A stretch of DNA of 39,765 nt from Calocera cornea HHB12733 (Eukaryota; Basidiomycota; Dacrymycetes; Dacrymycetales; Dacrymycetaceae): positions 1 through 39,765 of the forward strand of contig KV424132.1 in assembly GCA_001632435.1 (NCBI GenBank). Direction: 5' to 3'. The notes under the pieces are model-generated. The model ran no database searches. It was not told the origin of the DNA and saw only the letters and a list, made by a program, of their open reading frames with translations. A program made the translations under genes and the position numbers. Numbering within the stretch: the stretch's first letter is position 1; each line of letters starts with the position of its first letter. Below, piece after piece: positions 1 to 11,100 of this stretch.

Positions 1-255
1 TGACGGGTACTGACAGGACCTGTAAGTATGGGTGAGAATACCTCCGCCGGCGGACGGAAGCAAGGGTTTTGTCCGATAAGCACTGCGATACACGTCCGCA
101 CAGCCTCCCCGTCCGCAGGCCCCCAGGTACTGACGGGTACTGACAGGACCTGTAAGTATGGGTGAGAATACCTCCGCCGGCGGACGGAAGCAAGGGTTTT
201 GTCCGATAAGCACTGCGATACACGTCCGCACAGCCTCCCCGTCCGCAGGCCCCCA
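1..255. repeat. Perfect 130-bp tandem duplication at window start
   Basis: Bases 1-130 are repeated immediately at 131-255, where the match ends after the run CCCCA. I see no mismatch between the two copies. The unit lies just upstream of the ABP1 start codon at 314 and contains a donor-like GTAAGT, so it may overlap a 5' UTR or a 5' UTR intron. Because the first copy begins exactly at base 1, an assembly-edge artefact is as likely as a genuine promoter duplication. Confidence 0.9.
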
Positions 256-313
256 AGCTCCCAGAACGGACCGCACTCCTCCTCCTCCTCCTTCGCGTTA
301 CAACAAAACAGCC

Positions 314-3060
314 ATGTCGCTCCAACTCAACTTGAGCTCGCCGGAGATTTCAGACGCGTACAAGGAGGTGCTGAACGGTGACCCCAGCACCAACTGGGTG
401 CTTTATACTTATGAGGGCAGGAGCAATGATCTCAAGGTCCAGGACACGGGAAGCGGAGGGTTGGAGGAGTTGGAGGACTCGTTCAATGACGGCAGGTACG
501 GTAGCCATCATTCAAATTCCCCCAATACAAGTGCTTAAGAACCTCTACAGGATTCAGTACGCATACGTACGCGTCAAAGATCCCAACGTATGCTCGTTCC
601 TACACTTGAAGACTGTATGCTCATCATGTCTTCAGTCAGGGTTGACCAAGTTCGTTCAAATCAACTGGTGCGGAGACGGTGTTCCAGAATCCAGGAAGGG
701 CCTCTTCCGTATGCTCTCTAATTTTGGAAGTAGCCAGTGTGCTTACGCCCTCCCAGATACTCACTCCGCCACCCTCACTGAGTTCCTCAAGGTCGTGCAC
801 GTTCAGGTCGCTGCCCGCAGCGATGCGGATGTCGACCCGGAAATCATCATGAAGCGCGTTTCCGACGCCTCGGGCTCCAAGTACTCCGTGCACAACGAGC
901 AGGCGAAGGCACCCGAACCCATCGCGCCCATCCGCGGCAGCGGCTACCAGCCTATTGGCAAGGTCGATATCGGCGAGCTGCGCAAGGGTGCTAAGCCCGC
1001 GGAGCCCATCGCCCCTATCAAGCCTGCCTATCAGCCCGTCGGCAGGGTGGACGTGAATGAGCTGAGGCACGGTGCCAAGCCAGAGGAGCCCATCGCCCCC
1101 GTTGTTGGGAGCGGCTACACGCCTGTGGGCAGAGTCGATATCGACCAGCTTCGGAAGGGTGCCCGGCCCGAGCAGGCGCCTGCCCCCGTTGTCGGCTCTG
1201 GATACCAACCGGTTGGGAGGGTGGATATCGGAGAGCTCAGGAAAGGCGCCAGGCCGGCGGAGCCCATCGCTCCCGTCGTCGGGAGTGGCTATCAGCCAAT
1301 TGGCAAGGTGGATATTGGGGAGCTCAGGAAGGGCGCGAAGCCGGACGAGCCCATCGCCCCTGTGGTACGTTTGAATGAACCTGAGGCGTGAGATACGTGT
1401 ACTAATCGATTGATAGGGGACCGTATATACTCCCCCTCGCGAGGAGCTCAGCAACTTCAGGAATCTGAGCAACCCACCGCCTCCCCCAGCCGCTCCTCGG
1501 CCCGTACCACCGGTTGCGGCGAGCCCTTCCCCTCCCGCAGCGCCGAGACCGGCTGTGAGTGTTACTACAACTCCGCTGTACCAATGCTGATGCGGTACCA
1601 GGCTGGAGGCTTCAACCCGAGGCCTCCCGTTTCGAGCCCTTCGGCACCCGTGGCGGCACCTGAGCGTACAAAGCCTGCTGAAGACGATCGCATTGGCCCC
1701 GTCGTATGTCTATCGCCGTTAATTAGCTAGTTCTCATAGCTCATGACTGCCTGCAGGGTACGGCATACACCCCCGTGTCCTTGGGGGCTCCAAAGAAGCT
1801 GGTGAACCCCTTCGCGAACCGTATGCAGCAAGAGGAGAAGCCACCTGCAGTGTCGCCCGCATCGACTGGGCCCAAGAAGCTGACATGGAGCGAACGGCAG
1901 GCCGCGGCGAAGAAGCAGCAAGAGGAAGAGGATGCTCACACGAGGAACCTTGCGGGTCAAGCGACCTCGACAGCCGGTCGCGTGGCCGAGACCGCTGTCG
2001 CCGGCGCCGGATTCGCTTTCGGGGCAGTCAAGGGTGCGACTCAGGCACTGGCCGACGCTGTCACGGAGACTGTCACGTCCGCGCCTGCAGCCCCTCCCCG
2101 GCCGCCTCTGCCTGTGCGTCAAGACACCGAGGAGCCGAAGGACGAGGAATGGCCGGAAGACGAGCCTGCTGGACCTCCCATCGTAACGTCCGCACCCGCA
2201 GCACCGCCGCCGCCGCCTTCTGCTCTCCGTCCTACCGTATCGGCTGCAGCCCCGGAGACCGCTGCTCCCCCTCCTCCCCCGCCACCTCCCGCACCTCCTT
2301 CGGCCGACGAGCTGGAGGAAGTCACCACCCAGGTGGCCACCATGCAAGTCGCGGAATCGCACCCTCCTGGTCCAAAAGCTATCGTGACGTTCTCGTATGA
2401 AGCTGCTGAAGGCAATGAGATTGATTTGATTGAGGGCGAGACGATCTACGGCGTTGAGCAGCTTGACGAGGGTAAGCCTCACATCTCCGCGAATCACTCG
2501 TTGTTAAATGTTGTTACAGGTTGGTGGTCTGCTACTACTGCGGACGGAAAGACTGGGCTTTTCCCAGGTACAAGTCACAAATCAGGGTATTGACCAGTTG
2601 ACTGATGGCCATCTAGCCAATTATGTGGAGTTGCTGGAAGATGATGGTGCGGAAGCAGCCGCACCGCCTCCGCCTCCGCCTCCCGCGCCGGTTGCCGAGC
2701 CAGTCCATGAAGAGCCCGCAGCACCTGCGCCTCCCCCGCCTCCTGCCGCTCCCCGCCCGACTGCGGCAGAGCCAGCTAAGCCATTTGCAATCGCAACATA
2801 CGAGTAAGTTCGACTTTCCCAGGTGACGCGGCTGATTCGGCCGCAGATACGAGGCCGCAGAGGAGAACGAGATATCGTTTGCCGAGGGTCAGAAGATCAT
2901 TGATATCGAGTTTGTCAGTGAGGACTGGTGGTCTGGCCAAACTGAGGATGGTGCGCAGGGTCTTTTCCCCGGTAAGCTCAAACGTGCGGTCGTCCCTTAA
3001 ACGCTGGCACTGACTAGCGTCGGAATTGCATCAGCGAACTATGTCGACCTGCAAGAGTAA
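314..3060 (+). CDS. ABP1: Actin-binding protein 1 (Abp1/drebrin-like): ADF-H domain, repeats, two SH3 domains
   Basis: Abp1 proteins bind F-actin at endocytic patches through an N-terminal ADF-homology domain and recruit partners through SH3 domains. I infer eleven exons (314-495, 551-587, 636-708, 757-1364, 1417-1554, 1602-1703, 1757-2471, 2520-2567, 2617-2803, 2847-2971, 3035-3060) with consistent phases, giving about 746 residues. Residues 1 to about 140 are ADF-H (key stretches SSPEISDAYKEVL, KFVQINWCGDGVP, HVQVAARSD). Next come five repeats of about 29 residues with a core like GSGYQPVGRVDIGELRKGA, then proline-rich and K/Q/E-rich linkers. The two SH3 domains end in GLFPANYVELL and GLFPANYVDLQE. 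ATG 314 is chosen because it starts the ADF-H domain; an upstream in-frame ATG at 158 lies inside the tandem duplication. The 3' end has a decayed copy at about 7.5-7.85 kb. Confidence 0.95.
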
Positions 3061-3428
3061 ACGGTACAATTCTCCGCCCCAATGCGAGGGTAGAATCCAC
3101 GTATAGTGAGTATGCCGCACCACCTTCCCTCGTATCAGTCGAAATTTGTACTTGTCTCCTGTGCAGTAATCGACTTCGCGGCCGAATAAGGCAAGCACCT
3201 GTTAATAGCATCATGTTTTCTTGTCAAGTGATCGCAGAAGCGTGCCGTCGCCTTAGTGCGCGAAGCTCAGGGATTTTCTGCCTCGTGGCAGGGGTAACTA
3301 ATGGAATACAGAGCTGGCAATCTATCGAAGCCCTTATAGCACTATCAACACATGCATCCTCCATGCTGCCTGTCTTTCCGTCATTTGGGCTGCCCTCGAC
3401 CGACTGCCAATCCGTCGAAAGACAAGGA
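3061..3428. other. Intergenic region between ABP1 and the first kinase gene
   Basis: This 368-bp stretch should hold the ABP1 3' UTR and the promoter of the downstream kinase. An open frame runs in from 3213 in frame with the kinase, with further ATGs at 3213 and 3363, so a longer N terminus cannot be excluded. I recognise no TATA box or other site. Confidence 0.5.
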
Positions 3429-6400
3429 ATGTCGACTCTTCCAGTCGCTCTAGGTGAGAGAGAGCTATCGAGCCCAGCATCATTTGAAGAGGCAATTCGG
3501 GCGATTCGGGCGATTCGGGCTCCCATAATTGACGCCCAGAAAGTCGAAGACTGGCCCCGGGCACATGGTCATTTCGCCGAGGTTTACAAAGGGTCAATAC
3601 GCGGAGAGTCGACGGATGTTGCGGATGTCCCTCAACTTGTTGCCCTCAAAGAGTTTCAGATACCCAGAGCTCGGGACTACGCAACGGTTCTGGTCAAAGT
3701 AAGCGTGAATTTACATATTGGGTCCACCGGCATATCGATCCTGATCTTTCATCTGACAGAACATTGTTCGTGAGACGAATGTGTGGCTTACACTTCAACA
3801 CGAGAATGTTCTACAACTCCTTGGAGTGGCGGTCTGTGCCACCACCCAGCGAATCTGGTTGGTCTCACCCTGGATCGTCCGGGGGAGCATGAAACAGTAT
3901 CTGAAGGACGATCCAGAGGCGGATTGCATGGTTCTTGTGAGTACTCGCAACCGTGCAAGACAAACATGTTCTAATGATTATGTCAGTCGCGCGGTCTTGT
4001 GCAGGGTGTGGCATATCTTCACTCCATGGGCGTAGTTCATGAGGATATAAGAGCGGTATATTGTCTCATACCTCCCTAGTAGTCCCTCTGACGTTGTCTC
4101 TGAGACCAACGTCCTTGTCGATTCCTCAGGCCAGCCGTTGTTGGCCGACTTTGGTCTATCGAGAACCATGGAACAGCTACCTCCACCTGGAGATACGACA
4201 ACAAGCATGACAGATGGTTCATTGCGATGGATGGCACCCGAGCGGCTTGATCCCAAGGCATTTGGGCTCGCAACAGGTGCTGCTCAGAGCAAAGCCAGCG
4301 ATGTCTACGCCGTTGGTATGACCCTCTACGAGGTGCGCTCTATTTATTGCTCAGATAACTCTTCATTGAGTTATATTCATTACATCCTCAGATTTTTGCA
4401 CTCGATCAGCCGTTTAATCAACTTTCAAACCCCGCAACGATTTCCGCAGTGATGGGAGGTGTCAGACCGGAGCATCCAGGCCCCGATGCGCTCCGGCGCG
4501 GTCTGACTCCGAGGTTGTGGGACTTCATGCTCAATTGCTGGGACTATGAGCGTGATATGAGACCGAATTTACAAACTGCCTTACAGACCATTCTGACAAG
4601 TCCTGTGGCCAAGACACCATCGGGATTTACGGGCACAGTCAAGGTGGATTACGCTCGTCGCCATTGGTCGGAAGTCAACCTCATGGCAAATGAAGCTGTT
4701 TCAGGTCTGGAGCGCGTATCAGAAGGTATGAACAAACACAGCTCCCTCACTCCATTCCTCATTTTCCTTAAAGGTTATTGGCTGGGAACGACTTCTCTGG
4801 ATGAGACCGGGATTTTCCCTAGTAAGTTGAGCATGTGTAACGTCCAAATATCCATGTAACAATCTCTACCGGCAGATCACTTGATCTCCCCCGAAGATCT
4901 GCGCCATACCCATCTGGACATAATGCCACTGAATCAGTTGATCGTTCCTACGAAATCCTTGGAAGCAAACACAATGATGGGGCGTCTGGCTCCTCACCTT
5001 GCCCATGTGATCCGAACAGACAGAAATGCCGTGACAGGTGATGTTTATGCCGATCTTTGGCGAGGTGTTTTGCAATCAAACGGTACTGAAGTTACGCTGA
5101 AAGTGCTTCGGCATCATATATGGGGCCGCCCCGCTCAGGCTATATACCAGGTACGAGAGTGCCGCTCTGCCGGACCGAAGTGCTGACGTGCACATAGGCG
5201 ATCGCAGAAGAAATATCAACTTGGGTACGGCTGGTGCATCCAAACGTTCTGCCCATTCTGGGCGTGTGTCCGCAGGAAGATGGGAGAGGCTTCGGCCTTG
5301 TCTTACCTGTCCTCTCACAAGATTTGAAATCATACTTGGAGTCACGATCTTCTGTCAGCATTGATCGACTGGCGTTGGTATGAAATAATGGCTGGCCAAC
5401 TAAGCTTTGGCCAACTGTGCTGACCCACCGACAGGCTTCCGGCATAACCAACGGGCTCGCCTATCTTCATCGCAACAAGATCGTGCATGGTGATATCAAA
5501 GCGGTAGGTAGTGAGTGGAGCTACTGCGAGCGAGATGCTAATAGTGCTTGGAGGATAATATACTTATAGATGACACTGGTCAACCCCGCCTCGCTGAATT
5601 CGGCCTCTCCAGCATTCTGGACAATTTCCTCCCCGATAACATATCCTCCACAATGTCCACGATTTCCGTCCTACAATGGATGTCTCCAGAGCGTATCCAA
5701 CCGGCGCGATTTGGCTTAATGCGGAACTCTTGCCGCACCCTTTCGGGAGATGTGCATTCTCTTGCGATGGCACTCTATGAGGTAGGCTTTCGAAAGCCGA
5801 CTTTCCTATCACAATTGAATGATTCTCTCTGAAAGATTTTTACGTTGAGACCACCGTTTCATGACCTTGATGAGATTAGTGTCCCTCAGGCCATCACGAG
5901 CGGTGTCCGTCCTCCTCATCCAGGAGAAGAGGCAATTGGCTTTGGGTTGAGCGATAGCATATGGCATTTCATGGCGCACTGCTGGTCTTTGATCTTGGCA
6001 GAGCGACCTGACATAGCAGCAATCCCACCCGACAACCCAGAAGATCCTCATAATGTGTCACTTCCCGTGGCCGCTTCCCATTTTGATGTCTGTTGCAAAA
6101 CCTTACACCTGTCAGACTTAACTTGCAAACACAGAAGTGGCACTATCGGTCGTGGCGCCTCTAAATCAGATAATTCCCAAGTAACGACTACGCTGTCCAA
6201 CCCTTTTCGCCGTCTTCTGCTGTCCAAAAGTAAGGCCATCTGTAGCAGTCATGTTTCGTGCAGCTGATCACTTGATGGCAGACGCTCTACTGCCTCTACC
6301 TGCACCCAGCTCAATTAACACTGGCGTACGGGTTCGGGCTCAATGGGGCTCTCTAAACCCCTACCGGTCCACCCTTGGCTCACAGTCTATTGTTGAGGAA

Positions 6401-7136
6401 CACAACGACAAGTTGGATCCACTGCGACAAAAGGACGTTGATGTCGCTGGGAGCAGTCAAGCTCGTCTGGACTCCATTCGTCCCGACGTCTCTTCCATAA
6501 TGGCAGAAGAACGGCTATATGAGCATGACCGTCTCGACCAACTGGGGATTGAAAGGCTCACATCTGGTTCAGCAGGTGGGTTCCTTGTTATGGCATGTAA
6601 CGTGCAATCCGTATCATCTGACTCATGATGCTGCAGGGACCATACACGTCTTTAGAGAGCAGTACGTTGCAGGCCTACTCACGCACAAGCGGGCTCGGAG
6701 CGTATCTCTGGGCTCTCAGAGGACATCATTCATGTCGACTTCTTCCAGTGATTCATCCCTAATGGCCGGGAGCACATCTCGACCTGGTACACCTCCATAT
6801 AATGTATGTCAGAGCGGCTGTCGTTGCTTCGCCTGCTCTACAAATGTAGCTTACCATTGATCAGGGCTCTTCATCCGTACTTGCACCCTTTCAACAACCT
6901 GCAAGGGACAGCTTGGTACGCTGTCTCCTGCAGCCATTCGTGCTCATCAACCTTACATCCAAATTCAGGCGGCGCAAGAAATTGGCAACTGGACGAAGGC
7001 ACTCATGAGCAAAGAAGAAGTAATGAAGAATTTCATCTCTCCACTGAGAAGCGCGACGACAGGTTCAAGCGCTGGGCTGCCGTTTATCCATCTAAGCTCG
7101 CCCAGACTACGGGCCCGTTCCTGCAGCATCCTTTAG
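3429..7136 (+). CDS. Tandem TKL-like protein: kinase + SH3-like domain + probable pseudokinase
   Basis: The inferred exons are 3429-3698, 3760-3936, 3987-4055, 4105-4332, 4392-4725, 4774-4821, 4876-5150, 5198-5377, 5435-5503, 5554-5781, 5836-6229, 6264-6575, 6637-6803, 6865-6915 and 6969-7136, about 989 residues. Kinase 1 (A-type) has the ATP-site lysine in VALKEF, catalytic loop HEDIRATN, DFGLS and APE. An SH3-like domain follows (VKVDYAR ... YWLGTT ... GIFPNHL). The reading frame then runs without a stop into a second, B-type kinase fold with VTLKVL and HGDIKADN, but DFG reads EFG and APE reads SPE, so it is probably catalytically impaired. Start 3429 is chosen because the paralogue at 15604 begins at the equivalent place. 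The part after 6060 is weak: the 6230-6263 intron is only 34 bp and the last exon has a rival open frame. Two separate genes remain possible. Confidence 0.72.
3495..3520 (+). repeat. Three-copy 9-bp coding microrepeat (ATTCGGGCG)
   Basis: Three consecutive copies of ATTCGGGCG in the first exon of the kinase encode a run of Ile-Arg-Ala triplets just before the kinase glycine loop. The equivalent region of the A-type paralogue at 15.6 kb lacks it, so the expansion is local. Confidence 0.85.
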
Positions 7137-7465
7137 CTGGGGTATCTGCCGCTCAAGAGGTATAGAAGCAAGTGATTCTCACTTCCATTTGCGAACACAG
7201 ACACTGATCCATCAGCGTCTCAGGGCTCACACGAGTGGAGCTGCGAATCGCAGCAAGGTCAATAAATTCCTCAGACAATGGACTTTTGGTTGAGGTCCTA
7301 TGAGAGCTGATTTCGAATGTGGGGCTCTTATGGTCAATGGGCATTGGGAACAGTGGTAGACACCACACAGTACCCTGGTACTTATTGTCCGGTTGGCTCT
7401 CTCTATTTATGATCAACACGGGTACGGCACTTTGCGCTTTCTTTCCCCCCCTTGTTTCTCGTACC
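7137..7465. other. Gap between the dual-kinase gene and the ABP1-like pseudogene fragment
   Basis: An alternative open frame covers the last 150 bases of the upstream gene and may continue through an intron at about 7160-7199 as far as 7285. This leaves the 3' end of the dual-kinase gene uncertain. I see no independent gene here. Confidence 0.4.
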
Positions 7466-7852
7466 TGTTGCCAAGCCGGCCCATGAAGGAACCGCACTGA
7501 CTACACGTCCCCCGCCTTCTTCCGGTCAGCGCTCGACTGCGGCAGAGCCAGCTGAGACATCTTCCATCGCGCGATTTGAGTCAGTGCCATGTGCTGGCTT
7601 TCAACGTGACGCGGCCGATTCGGCCTCAGATGCGAGGCCACAGAGGAGAACAAGAACTCGTTTTGCCGAGTGTCAGAATTTCATCGAAAGAGGTCGACTT
7701 TGTCAGTGAGGACGGGCGGTCTGGCCGAACGGAGAGAGGTCGCAGGGTCTTTTCCCCGGTAAGCCCAAACATGCGGCCGTATCTTAAACGCTGGCACTGA
7801 CTAGCGCCGGAATTGCATCAGCGAACTATGTCGCAAGGCAAGAGTAAAGGGT
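7466..7852 (+). pseudogene. Decayed duplicate of the ABP1 3' end (last proline-rich exon, SH3 domain and introns)
   Basis: The stretch aligns collinearly by eye with ABP1 from about 2690 to 3062. Shared blocks include the proline-rich exon end, the intron before the second SH3 domain, the SH3 exon, the last intron (with its GGCACTGACTAGCG segment) and the final exon through GCGAACTATGTCG. The frame is broken, the donor after the proline-rich exon is lost, and both tryptophans of the SH3 signature (TGG TGG in ABP1) have become GGG CGG. Intron sequence is retained, so this arose from genomic DNA and not from an mRNA. It sits about 350 bp upstream of the next kinase, as the real ABP1 end sits about 370 bp upstream of the first kinase. 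Confidence 0.9.
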
Positions 7853-8199
7853 GCAAACCGGCACCAGTGAGATGCCGGTGAACACATGGGAATGTCTATT
7901 CAGGATACATACTTGTTCAGGCGACGAGTGACCAATACATTTTGTTGCAACGTTGCAGGCACCCCCCTGGCGCCTCGTGTGGAAGCTCGAATTTCAGCAT
8001 CAGCGGCCTCAAATCCCGTATCTGCCTCCGGTGACCATCTACTAGGAGATAGGCGAAGGTCAGAAGCTGATGAAAGGACCCTCCGCACTACGGCATTGCA
8101 GTCTAGCCAGATAACTATTCATCACTAATAAACGATGGACAGCAGAACATTGCAGGCTTGCTGCTACCTCGTCCTCTCTCCCTCACTTGCCTGCTCGCA
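7853..8199. other. Upstream region of the large B-type kinase gene
   Basis: This 347-bp gap should contain the promoter and 5' UTR of the kinase starting at 8200. A pyrimidine-rich run directly precedes the ATG, as is common in basidiomycete promoters. I see no coding signal or recognisable element. Confidence 0.4.
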
Positions 8200-11100
8200 A
8201 TGTCGGATCCGCGACCGATTTCAGTGAGTTTATGTACCGGTTGCCTATTCGGGCGATCTGCTTACTCCTGATCAGACTCCACGCCAGTGGTCGGACTCGT
8301 CCAGCGGCGGGCTCAGTGTCCTAAGCGATAGCACATCTGGCCCACGTACGCCTGCGCCCAATGTGAGTATTCATAAGGCAACGTTAGCTTCGGTAATTTA
8401 AGCTCGTATGTGTGGTGTCAGACCCCTCTTGGCTTGCCTGAGCCATACTATGTACAATCTCCGGAGAACTCTTCTGGACTTCCTATTACGGTAAGGTCTC
8501 CGTCGCATGACTATATGCATACTGAAGTTTCCAAAGCACGAGCATCAGTACTTCGAGACTGACAGTGGTGGACTGCCGACTCATCTCAAGGCCAGTACGT
8601 ACCAAACTGCTCGTGTTGATTATCGCTCCTCTCCGGAACGGAACGCGCCTTCGGCCAAAGCAGCGTCTTCTCAACGCCCCGTATATGTCGAGCAAGTGAC
8701 TCCAGCTTCGGTTGCGTCGGCAAATCTCAGTGCACGGTATAGAACTCCGCCTCCATCCATTCAGGCTGCAAGAGCTCCCTCAGGTAGTCGGCTGGTTGTT
8801 CCCGTCAATCCTGATTTCGACCCGGACGATCCGAGGAACCTCGAAATTGACGATCCGAATGCCAGCGACAGTACGGAGTCCGACCAAGAGCCGGTCCTCC
8901 GAACTCCCGTCCCCCGAAAGCAACCTGAAAACAGGACGGGGTCTCCCGAAAGCACCAGGACGAGGTATACAGGGCAAGTTCGTACTCCTGCCCCGCCTTC
9001 GGACAACACGAATGCAGCGTATGACAGGACATTTGGTCGTCAGACAGCTGTGGAGACGACCTTCGACCGTCAAGCTGGCTTACTTGCTTCCTCTCCTCCA
9101 ATCGTCCGGACGATACCTGAAGGACAGGCTCGTGTTCCAGCGCCTCCTCGCGATATCGCGCGCGCGGGACAAGGGCAGACGCACGCTCCAGCTCCGCCAC
9201 CCCCGAAAGTTATCTCTACGAATGAGGGACACAACCGCGCTCCAGCACCCCCTCCTGAGATCGTTCAGGAGGTACCTGGAGCACGAACCCGCGTCCCGGC
9301 TCCGCCTTCTGAGATTGGTCAGGCGAAGTCCTATGGAGAAGCCCGAGCCTCCGTCGTCCCAAGGGCGACGCCCGATGGGGAAGCTATTGCTCACCACCTT
9401 CCCGGAGCCGTGAATGAACCATACACGAAACAAGTCGAGCAACTGCCTCATTCTCCGGAAGCCGTCAAAGGAATCCTCCAAGAGCCGGTCCGTGCTCCGC
9501 TGAATCCCGCGCCTGACAGTTCGTCGATGCCGAAGGATGCGCATTACTACGCGCTGGCTCTAGAATTAGAGCCGAAACCGCACGACTTTGCCTTCCCAAA
9601 CAGAGCAGTGGGAAAAGGCACAGCTCCGCCCCCAGTTCCACCTCGCCCGACAGCAGAACAGTTGAAAAGACGGGGATTGGGGCTTCGAGCCACCCCTGCT
9701 CCAGTTACAGTTACACTGCCGACTTCTACTCCGCCCCCTGAACCCATTCCTGCTTGGGCCCCTCAGGTCACTCCTGCCACACCTGTTGCGGCCTCTGAGC
9801 CTCCGCCGGCCCCCACTCCTCCTCCTCCTCCTCCCGGGAGGTCCGACTCAGAAGCATCCATCCAGAAGAAGCTGGATACGCTCTTGCAAGACCTATCGGT
9901 CCCAATTGTCGACGCCAAAAAGAAGGATGACAATCCCGTGAATGGCGGAGCATTCGCGGACGTCTGGCGAGGAGTTATGAAGCCTGGTGATCAAACAGTC
10001 GCCCTGAAAATTCTCCGACTTCACCTTCGAGGGCAAGACTCGCATAGGCTATATCGAGTAGGCTCAGATCCCATGCCTTCGTGTGATTCCTGAACTGACC
10101 CTGCATTAGGCCATTGCTCGGGAGGTATCTGTATGGGCGAGATTGGATAATAAGAATGTACTCCCCTTCCTTGGGGTTCGGCCGCAAGACGATTGGGAAA
10201 GTCTCTGGCTTGTATCTCCATGGATGGAAAACGGAGACATCAAAACATATCTTTCAGCCAATCCCAATGCTGATCGTCTTTCTCTCGTAAGCGAAGGCAC
10301 CTCCTCGATGGCATACCAATGTTCATGTATCTAGGCATCCGGCGTTACTAGTGGCGTGGCTTATCTGCATCAGAACAATATTGCACACGGAGATCTGAAA
10401 GCGGTATGAGCGATGCATGCCAACGTATGGCAGACATTGATCCTTCTCCTAGAACAACATTCTAGTCGACAGTGAGGGTCAACCACGCCTCGCTGATTTC
10501 GGACTATCCCTCGTATTGGACGATGTTCTTCCGGAGCAGACGACTTCAACAATGTTCGCTGGCTCCGTCCGCTGGATGGCCCCTGAACGTATCCAGCCCA
10601 AGCGATTCGGTCTCGAGCCTAGCAACTCCCGTACGCTACCAGGTGATGTGTTCTCTCTGGCGATGACTCTCTACGAGGTGCGCAAAGCCCGGACAGAAGT
10701 GGGAGGACTCACTAATCAAGTCATAGATCTTCACGTTGACACTTCCATATCACGAGCTCACTCAAATGGATGTCCCGCGCGCCATTGTAACCGGTGACCG
10801 TCCTCCTCATCCCGGCCCTGAAGCAGTGCAGCGCGGCTTGCACGAGGATATGTGGAAGTTCATGCAATTGTGTTGGTCGGAAAACCCTGAGCATCGACCA
10901 GACCTGGCGAAATTGTCAGACGACAGCGATGATCAAAAGTCTGACAGTGGTGAGACAGAGGAGGGCGACTTTCGACTGAGCGAGATTCGCAGTGCGACTG
11001 TCCAAACGATCGAGCGCAACATCGCTCTTGATATGCCTACGAATGACCCCAGACCTCCGGTAGAAGCTTCCGTCGGTAAGCGGTATCCGACAGAGGTTTG

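Noticed and set aside
636..1472. 278-codon minus-strand open frame opposite ABP1
   Set aside because: It is a shadow of the repeat-encoding ABP1 exon on the other strand; the plus strand gives a continuous ADF-H and SH3 protein.
7137..7290. Alternative frame as a separate small gene after the dual kinase
   Set aside because: It begins inside the last exon of the kinase gene without its own start and probably reflects an alternative or decayed 3' end.
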